Made by a program: the position numbers and the translations under genes. The notes under the pieces are model-generated. The model saw only the letters and a list, made by a program, of their open reading frames with translations. It was not told where the DNA came from and ran no database searches. DNA of 64,000 bases from assembly GCA_018398815.1 (NCBI GenBank), contig CM031595.1, positions 42,678,496 through 42,742,495 of the forward strand, written 5' to 3'. Of this stretch, positions 57,120-64,000 are shown one piece after another (within the stretch, counting starts at the first letter, position 1; each line of letters starts with the position of its first letter). This stretch comes from Conus ventricosus (Eukaryota; Mollusca; Gastropoda; Neogastropoda; Conidae).

Positions 57120-57347
57120 ACAACACACACAAACACACACAACACGTGTATATATATGCACGCAATTATGCATCAGGATGGAAACTGACCTGGAATAAGA
57201 TGCGGACAGGAAAAATATAAGAGGTTTAATTTTTCTTTTGTTCTTCGCATTTATGCAGTGCTGACTGTAGTGACACTTCGGATTTTTAAGTTTCTCATCA
57301 AACATTTCACATGTGTGTGTATGTTAAAGGGGTACAATATACGTGTG

Positions 57348-57412
<65 letters not shown>

Positions 57413-58610
57413 TGTGTGTGTGCCTATACTTCAAGCTGTAGTTCACAAGTTTGAAACAATTTGATAAGACGGACATACAGAATCATAGTATTCACAGAAA
57501 GAATACACCAGAAAACCGAAGCTTAAAAGAACAAATGGCGCCATACATCAAGTGATTCACGTAGGGCAAGTATATAAGCTAAAAGAAGGTTAATAGAAGC
57601 TGCCTTTAATGTGGGTACAAAATGAAACAGGCAAATACAATTCCGGTGCTCAGAGCAACAAATCTCATTCTAATGGTCATGCACATGAAACCCAAGACAG
57701 CATCTGGCGATCAGATTTTTACCATCTGTGTGGTTAATAGAAAACTAAGTGCCAGAACCCTCTTTATGTGTACATCCATGCGGAATACCACATACTCAAG
57801 TTACACACTCCATAATCTATGCCCCACAGTTATTAGATAACAGAAACAGACAATACAAAGCATGCACCAGAAGTCCTCCCAACACTAGGATATTGTACCC
57901 CTTCAACATAAGCTGAATCAGTCACAATAATTCAAAGTGGTCAGTGGAAAAAAAAGCCGCCACAAGTACATCTGAAAGATTTTATAGCTGAACCTGGTTT
58001 ATGTCCACCAACAAATGTAATATGGGCTTAAAAAGGTAGACTGGAACGACACAGTTGAGTCCCTTCCATTTCATGAAAGTATTCCTAAGAGTCTTGCAAA
58101 AAATCCCTAGGCGTCTGTATCTCTCGTGCCAGATCTGAGGCCATGATATATCATGAAAAGAAGAACAGAGTACAGCCCTGTCATGCAGTCTGCGACCAGA
58201 ATGGAGCGTACAGCTTTACCTTCATCACCACAACAAACCTCTAAATTCTGTAGTCCTTCAGGCTCTGCTCTCATGGTGACCTCAGTTTCAATTTCCTGTC
58301 TAACAATGATTCTCTAAGCAAGTTCCTTGATACCGGTTAGTTCATACAGGCTGTTGATGGATAGACTTTATGGTGCTACCACGGTGGAGACGCTCGCTCA
58401 CACTAGCTCAGCAATCACTGTTATTTGTAGCAAGTTTTGTACATGGTGTCCTGCATTCGTTGGGCCTGGACAGGCATCACGGAACAACACCGAAGTGACT
58501 CAGCAGCAGTGTGATGTCTCCTTTGATGTGTTGCTGCATGATGACCTGATATTGCTTGCTCTGTGAGGACTGGCTGTTATGGGGCTGCGATTCAAGCTTA
58601 GGTGTGACTG
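55891..58610 (-). other. DAGLB intron with GT/AC microsatellites
   Basis: GT/TG arrays at about 56700-56935 with a GTT run near 56938-56957, AC at 57083-57140 and GT at 57341-57422. 58328-58610 is more GC-rich and unassigned. No exon was recognised. Confidence 0.5.
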
Positions 58611-59765
58611 CATAAGGACTGGCTAGAATGCGTGGCACTGGAGTAATGCCACCGAAGAATCACGGTGTTAAGACAGCAAAATATGTAGGACTGGCTAGAA
58701 TGCGTGGCATTGGAGCAATGCCACCGAAGAATCACGGTGTTAAGACAGCAAAATATGTAGGACTGGCTAGAATGGTGGCATTGGAGCAATGCCACCGAAG
58801 AATCACGGTGTTAAGACAACAAAATATGTAGGACTGGCTAGAATGAGTGGCATTGGAGCAATGCCACCAAAGAATCACGGTGTTAAGACAACAAAATATG
58901 TAGGACTGGCTAGAATGAGTGGCATTGGAGCAATGCCACCAAAGAATCACGGTGTTAAGACAACAAAATATGTAGGACTGGCTAGAATGAGTGGCATTGG
59001 AGCAATGCCACCAAAGAATCACGGTGTTAAGACAGCAAAATATGTAGGACTGGTAGAATGAGTGGCATTGGAGCAATGCCACCAAAGAATCACGGTGTTA
59101 AGACAGCAAAATATGTAGGACTGGCTAGAATGAGTGGCATTGGAGCAATGCCACCAAAGAATCACGGTGTTAAGACAGCAAAATATGTAGGACTGGCTAG
59201 AATGAGTGGCATTGGAGCAATGCCACCAAAGAATCACGGTGTTAAGACAGCAAAATATGTAGGACTGGCTAGAATGAGTGGCATTGGAGCAATGCTACCG
59301 AAGAATCACGGTGTTAAGACAGCAAAATATGTAGGACTGGCTAGAATGAGTGGCATTGGAGCAATGCCACCAAAGAATCACGGTGTTAAGACAGCAAAAT
59401 ATGTAGGACTGGTTAGAATGAGTGGCATTGGAGCAATGCTACCGAAGAATCACGGTGTTAAGACAGCAAAATATGTAGGACTGGTTAGAATGAGTGGCAT
59501 TGAGCAATGCTACCGAAGAATCACGGTGTTAAGACAACAAAATATGTAGGACTGGCTAGAATGAGTGGCATTGGAGCAATGCCACCAAAGAATCACGGTG
59601 TTAAGACAGCAAAATATGTAGGACTGGTTAGAATGAGTGCATTGGAGCAATGCTACCGAAGAATCACGGTGTTAAGACAACAAAATATGTAGGACTGGCT
59701 AGAATGAGTGGCATTGGAGCAATGCCACCAAGAATCACGGTGTTAAGACAGAAAAATATGTAAAT
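58611..59765. repeat. 72-bp satellite, 16 units
   Basis: Sixteen head-to-tail units beginning AGGACTGGCTAGAATGAGTG and containing AAGAATCACGGTGTTAAGAC and AGCAAAATATGT. Units are about 72 bp with very few differences, some 1 bp short. Every unit has a hairpin TGGCATTG-GAG-CAATGCCA. Since 72 is divisible by 3, open frames run through on both strands; these are not genes. An orphan piece (AGGACTGGCTAGAATGATC) lies at about 59812. Confidence 0.93.
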
Positions 59766-61131
59766 GAAATAGTGATTAAATGACTACAAGAACACGTAAT
59801 CAGAACAGAAAGTAGGACTGGCTAGAATGATCATGGACAATCAAACAATCAACTGTTAGTCAAATAAAAGAAAAAATAATGAAAAAACACAACCAACGAA
59901 CAGAAAGGTGGGGGAGGGAGGTGAAGCCAACTGATGTCTCATGGACAAAGCAAACACATCCAATCTTATTGTCAATAAAGAAAAAATAAATCGAAAAAAA
60001 AGCACAGAAAAGAGAGAAAGGGGGAGGGGAAAATGATGATGGGAAAACATGAGAACAGTCTTCATTAAGCGATTACCAAACAAACAGCCCATTTCCATCA
60101 GAAAGGAAGGTCTAATACATACAGAACAGTCTTTCTGTCCCATGCAGCCCTATTTCATCTTTAATAAGTTTCTTTCTCCAAATTTTTGTCTCATGTCAAT
60201 CCTCATCATCTTATAACAAAAGAAAAGTAGTGAGAGGGGTTTACAACAATCAACAAGAGTGCATGAGGAACTGGAACCTGAGCCACAGTAGACAATTCAG
60301 TCTCAGGGTTTTCCTCAAGAACTGTGTTATTACTCACACCTTTCACCTATATACAAAGAACATGGGACAGGTAGAATGGGAAAAGGGAATTCAGTCTTTC
60401 CTTTCCCACACTGGCTCAGTGTCCACTCTTTCATGCTTTTTACAGTTTTGTTTGCTCCAGAATTTTTGGTCAGTGTGGCAGACCTGCATCCCTCTTATGA
60501 TCTGAAAGTTTCCTTCATGCTTTTAATCCTTCGACTTTTAACCACACCCGATCACTTCACAGCTGCATAAAGAAGCAAAAAACAGTATCTATTCAGTCTG
60601 AGTGGAAAATGCCGCAGAAAAAGAAAAATCATTTTATGTATCTTAAATTTAACAGCATCTGATACAGAATTTCAATGTTCTATGCTGCAAAATCAAAACG
60701 TGAAACTTGTCACTATAAACAACAATGAAAGCAATCTGGTTCTGCTGCTTTTACTTTAAAATTATCTCTCAGTGCCCTCACCTTAAAATATTTTAGTACC
60801 CTTTGCCCACAAATTTTCTTTTTTTATGCTTCTAGAAATACCTTTCCTATGGCAATTAATGTCTCCTAGAACTTAATTTGAGTTTTATTGCAGCCCAGAC
60901 AACCACACAATATCATTCTTCAAGTTACTAAACTAGATATATAAAATGGTGCGTTAATAACACAGCAAATTCAACATACAAGTCCACATTACTGAATCAA
61001 AATATATTCTTTGTAACATGTGTCATGTTATATATTATCCCAGGCCATGAATAGCTGTTAAGTGACAGTGCTACCAAGATCAAATATGAACAAAGAAATC
61101 CATACATCACCACACGACACAGAAACCCTAC
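59766..61131 (-). other. DAGLB intron, unassigned
   Basis: AT-rich, no recognised exon or element. Confidence 0.5.
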
Positions 61132-61155
61132 CTGGAGGTAGTTGTCCATATCACG
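61132..61155 (-). CDS. DAGLB: Alternative microexon A of DAGLB-type gene
   Basis: 24 nt on the minus strand between GATTTATTCAG and GTAGGG, encoding RDMDNYLQ. Both ends are phase 0, so it can join the 63778 exon to the 55338 exon without a frame change. Its sequence is clearly related to microexon B at 62003. The protein position is the variable segment before PPG(Q)ILH. No expression evidence is available from sequence. Confidence 0.6.
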
Positions 61156-62002
61156 CTGAATAAATCAGACACATGCATTACAGGCAATGTAAAGAAGAAG
61201 AAAAAAAAGCTGCTCATCACAAGGTACAGCGTACCCCCCATCTAAAACCTAGAAAATTTCACACAAAAAAGTTCTTAAAAGTAAGGTGGGAGAATGAGAT
61301 GTCATTATTATACACTTGAATAACAGTCTGGACTGCAGAATTGAAATTCTCCCTTGAACGTTTTGAGTGTGGGTCTTTTCACATCTAAGAATTTTGTGAA
61401 TAAAATGGCAGTATCCCCTTGATAACATATTTGATAACATATCTTCACCTTTCTTCCAAGGTCAGAATTTTTCTTTTCCTTTGATAGCTGGTGAGGCCTA
61501 GCTGGAGATGTGAAAATTTTCAGTATGACAATATTTTTCTCCTTTTTGGCCTTTCTTTCTCTGTGGAATGTCTCTCAGTTACATGGCATCTTCATCGGCT
61601 GAACTGTTGGCCACTTAAGCTGAAGTTGAAAAAAAAAAAGATTTCCCTGATATTTTGAACAAAACTGCTACCCATATACCTTTAAATTGTGATTTTTGAA
61701 AGGGAGACAACCAGAAACGTAGTTATGAAAATCATTTGTTTTGCATATGGCAGTACATGCTGACATGCTCAGCCACACAGTTGACCGATTTTCTTCATTT
61801 CTATTGATTTTCCTGTCTAGAGATTTTTGCGCCATAGTCCTTATAAACATGAGGTTGCTGGTTGGCTATGGGAAATGATCATTCACGGGAACGCATTTTA
61901 AAATGAAATGGAGCAGTCATGAAAAAAATATGACTGGAAAGAAGAAAAGTCACCGATTGGGGCTTGATTTAGGGAGTGCTAGCACATACACTGACTGCAT
62001 AC
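61156..62002 (-). other. Spacer between the two microexons
   Basis: 847 bp, no recognised exon or repeat. Confidence 0.5.
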
Positions 62003-62026
62003 CTTGAGATAGCTGTCCATATTACA
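62003..62026 (-). CDS. DAGLB: Alternative microexon B of DAGLB-type gene
   Basis: 24 nt on the minus strand between CTTTATTTAG and GTATGC, encoding CNMDSYLK. Phase 0 at both ends. It shares the frame (R/C)(D/N)MD(N/S)YL(Q/K) and 18 of 24 bases with microexon A, indicating exon duplication. Confidence 0.6.
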
Positions 62027-62159
62027 CTAAATAAAGTAGTAACATATCAAAGGCTTTACTAACAAAAGTTATGGTTGTCAATATGAAGTGTATGCACGTT
62101 TAAAAAAAAAAAAAATTCTTCAGATCAAGTCATGTAATTTAGAGATGAGCATTGCAGGA

Positions 62160-62265
62160 AAAAAAAAATTACAGATGGGAAAAGAGAGCCAGTAACTAAC
62201 CCCTTTTCTTTCTAAATTTTGCTTTACTTTCCGCCCTCAGTCATTTCATTTTGAAACTTACAGAA
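62160..62265 (-). repeat. Second copy of the fold-back family (one arm)
   Basis: The complement reads AAGTTTCAAAATGAAATGAC, TGAGGGCGG, GCAAAATTTAGAAAGAAAAG, GGGTTAGTTAC, aligning with 46818-46880. Confidence 0.65.
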
Positions 62266-62647
62266 GGGAAGACGGCTAAATAATGTGAACTTTTTCCAGA
62301 CAAACAAATGATACAGATGAGCTAATCACTCTGAAAAAGTCACTGTAATAACAATAATAGTAATATTGATAATGACATTTACTCTGATAATAGTATTAAT
62401 GATAACAATAAATAAAATATTCTTCAGCACATTCATCTACCACAGTGTAGAGTAGTTTACACAGGGGAAAAAATGAACAGCGACTAAAGAACATGGACAT
62501 GAAACTGCTCTCATACAAGTGCAGGTACATACACATACACATCTCTGCACACATAATTTACATCCACACACACTGTAAAGCACAATACACACATATATTT
62601 ACAAATAAACATTATCATCCATGAATATTGAATAACCAGTGAATGCT

Positions 62648-62690
62648 CTGATATAGCTGTTTGTGGTTAGTTGCGTTATAAGCAACACAA
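62648..62690 (+). repeat. SINE-tail-like fragment, diverged copy
   Basis: CTGATATAGCTGTTTGTGGT then TAGTTGCGTTATAAGCAACA resembles 8596-8636. Confidence 0.3.
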
Positions 62691-63777
62691 ACTGAACTGT
62701 TTATCACACTCTCATGACTAAATACAATCAGACAGGAAGGGAAAAAGAAAGTATTTTACAGCACCTTCTGTTTCACCATGTATGATTTGAGATTTGTTTT
62801 TTTAAACTAAGAATATGATGAATTTCATGTGGTAGAGAATTTCAGACTGAAGAAGTTGCAAATAAAAGGAACACTGGCAAAACACATGGGCACACACATA
62901 CAGAGATGGGTTCAAATAGAACAAGAAAATTTGTCAAGGTGACCGAGTGTTGAAAGCTTGTACCTGTAGCAAACGCATGCTTGGTATGAGAAGCAAGCAG
63001 ATTTTTTAGAACGTTTCAAAATTATCATATTTATCAACATAAAATGTTTTCATAACAGAGTTTACTTTACCATTTTACTTTACTACAGTGAATAATTCTG
63101 ACATGGGCTGAATATGATCTGAAAGATTGATATCAAATGCTTTATTCCAGAGTTGATTTTCCTTTCTTTACTTTATTTACCTGGTATCTCACGCTTTAAG
63201 AATTCTGTACTCATCTGAAAATTCAAAGATCTTTGAAGCAAATTACTCGTCTCTCTGCTCTTCTATATAATTACTTCATGCAGAGAAGCACTCACACACA
63301 GACACAGACACACACAGACAGAGAAAAACATTCTAATATTTATTACCTCTGACAAGATAACAAGCAAATCACAGAACCTGATATTTTACTGTGGCAAATT
63401 TTGAAGGAAAAAAAACCACGCTTGTTTCGCGTCCAGATACAAACATATCCTTAGTCTATAAATGTGCTTGCCTCTACCTGCATGCTAGCGTAACAGATTT
63501 TTGCAACAAGAACATACTTTGACAGTTCATTCTGAATCAACAAAATCACAATTTCCAAATCATTCTCTGTAATTCACTTCCCTCCACACAACTCCACCAC
63601 CACCAGTAAAGTCAGCACACACTGCCAGATTTTTTTTTTTTGCAAAGCAGCAGCAAAGCTCGGCCCTACTTTCAGTCACCTCACATTACGCAGGAACTAC
63701 AAGCCAGCATGCTCACTGGTCACAGATGGTCAGCCTTTAACCACAACAAACAACGAGCCCCAGACTCTGGTTCTCAC

Positions 63778-63876
63778 CTGCAGAGGGCTAGTGACGGAGG
63801 AATACCTCCTGAACTGTCTGTCCGTCAGGGGCGCAATTTCCTCCCACTGTCTCTGGCGTCTCCAGACTGAACACAG
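63778..63876 (-). CDS. DAGLB: Probable upstream exon of DAGLB-type gene
   Basis: Minus strand, 99 nt between a possible acceptor CATGCTGTGCAG and donor GTGAGA (complement of 63772-63777). It encodes LCSVWRRQRQWEEIAPLTDR then QFRRYSSVTSPLQ, phase 0 at both ends, fitting the microexons. In DAGLs a variable basic/hydrophobic segment follows the lipase domain at this place, but I cannot match residues confidently. The acceptor choice is uncertain and an assembly gap starts at 63919. Confidence 0.4.
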
Positions 63877-63918
63877 CTGCACAGCATGCGGAGGCAGCCG
63901 GTGCCAGAATCTTGTACT

Positions 63919-64000
63919 NNNNNNNNNNNNNNNNNNNNNNNNNNNNNNNNNNNNNNNNNNNNNNNNNNNNNNNNNNNNNNNNNNNNNNNNNNNNNNNNNN
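63919..64000. other. Assembly gap (Ns)
   Basis: All bases are n from 63919 to the end of the window. Confidence 1.

Larger units (their letters stand above)
62027..63777 (-). other. DAGLB intron with repeat fragments
   Basis: Includes one arm of the fold-back family at 62160-62265, a SINE-tail-like fragment at 62648-62690 and short CA tracts. No exon was recognised. Confidence 0.5.

Noticed and set aside
58598..59549. Protein with MPPKNHGVKTAKYVGLARMS repeats
   Set aside because: A product of the 72-bp satellite period being divisible by 3; frames are open on both strands and broken by 1-bp unit deletions.
58611..59765. CRISPR-like array
   Set aside because: The units are head-to-tail satellite monomers with no distinct spacers, in a eukaryotic genome.
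63830..63918. Alternative reading GCLRMLCSCVQSGDARDSGR as the DAGL CCC..GKDD loop
   Set aside because: That loop lies before the lipase domain, whereas the catalytic exons are not found downstream on the minus strand; the frame also stops soon after.

Overview
The window is nuclear DNA of an animal. It has long introns with GT..AG boundaries, very dense CA/GT and CT microsatellites, many decayed DNA transposons and LINE fragments, and two spliced genes. The protein matches, the repeat style and several repeat motifs suggest a marine mollusc, most likely a gastropod. That placement is an inference and was not tested.

Gene 1, plus strand, about 1943-33808: 14 exons of a SMURF-type HECT E3 ubiquitin ligase. 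They encode the C-terminal 664 residues: the end of the C2-adjacent segment, three WW domains, and a complete HECT domain whose catalytic cysteine is split by the last intron. The intron phases agree across all 14 exons. The C2-coding 5' exons lie before position 1. A possible 55-nt cassette exon (25495-25549) would truncate the protein before HECT.

Gene 2, minus strand, about 63876-52916: the 3' end of an sn-1-specific diacylglycerol lipase of the DAGLB type. The C-terminal exons are at 55338-55444 and 52916-53126, a probable upstream exon is at 63778-63876, and two related 24-nt in-frame microexons lie at 62003-62026 and 61132-61155. The lipase catalytic exons are beyond the window or in the terminal N gap. 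The two genes point tail to tail.

Mobile DNA is heavy in the SMURF introns: a TIR element with BED-like zinc-finger debris (7145-7606), a degenerate minisatellite next to the WW2 exon (8158-9700), a TTAA-flanked piggyBac-type MITE (9740-10810), two copies of a TA-flanked TIR element (11844-14366 and 26148-27359, the first with another TIR element nested inside), and a third BED-finger element (22081-25223) interrupted by a LINE. Between the genes lie a purine-rich repeat, a 326-bp fold-back, and a tandem segmental duplication in which each unit was hit by a different Tc1-like transposon. One of those is nearly intact. Further on are a second fold-back, a LINE 3' end and a 72-bp satellite of 16 units inside the lipase gene.

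No rRNA, tRNA, CRISPR or bacterial-type operon was seen. Positions 63919-64000 are Ns.
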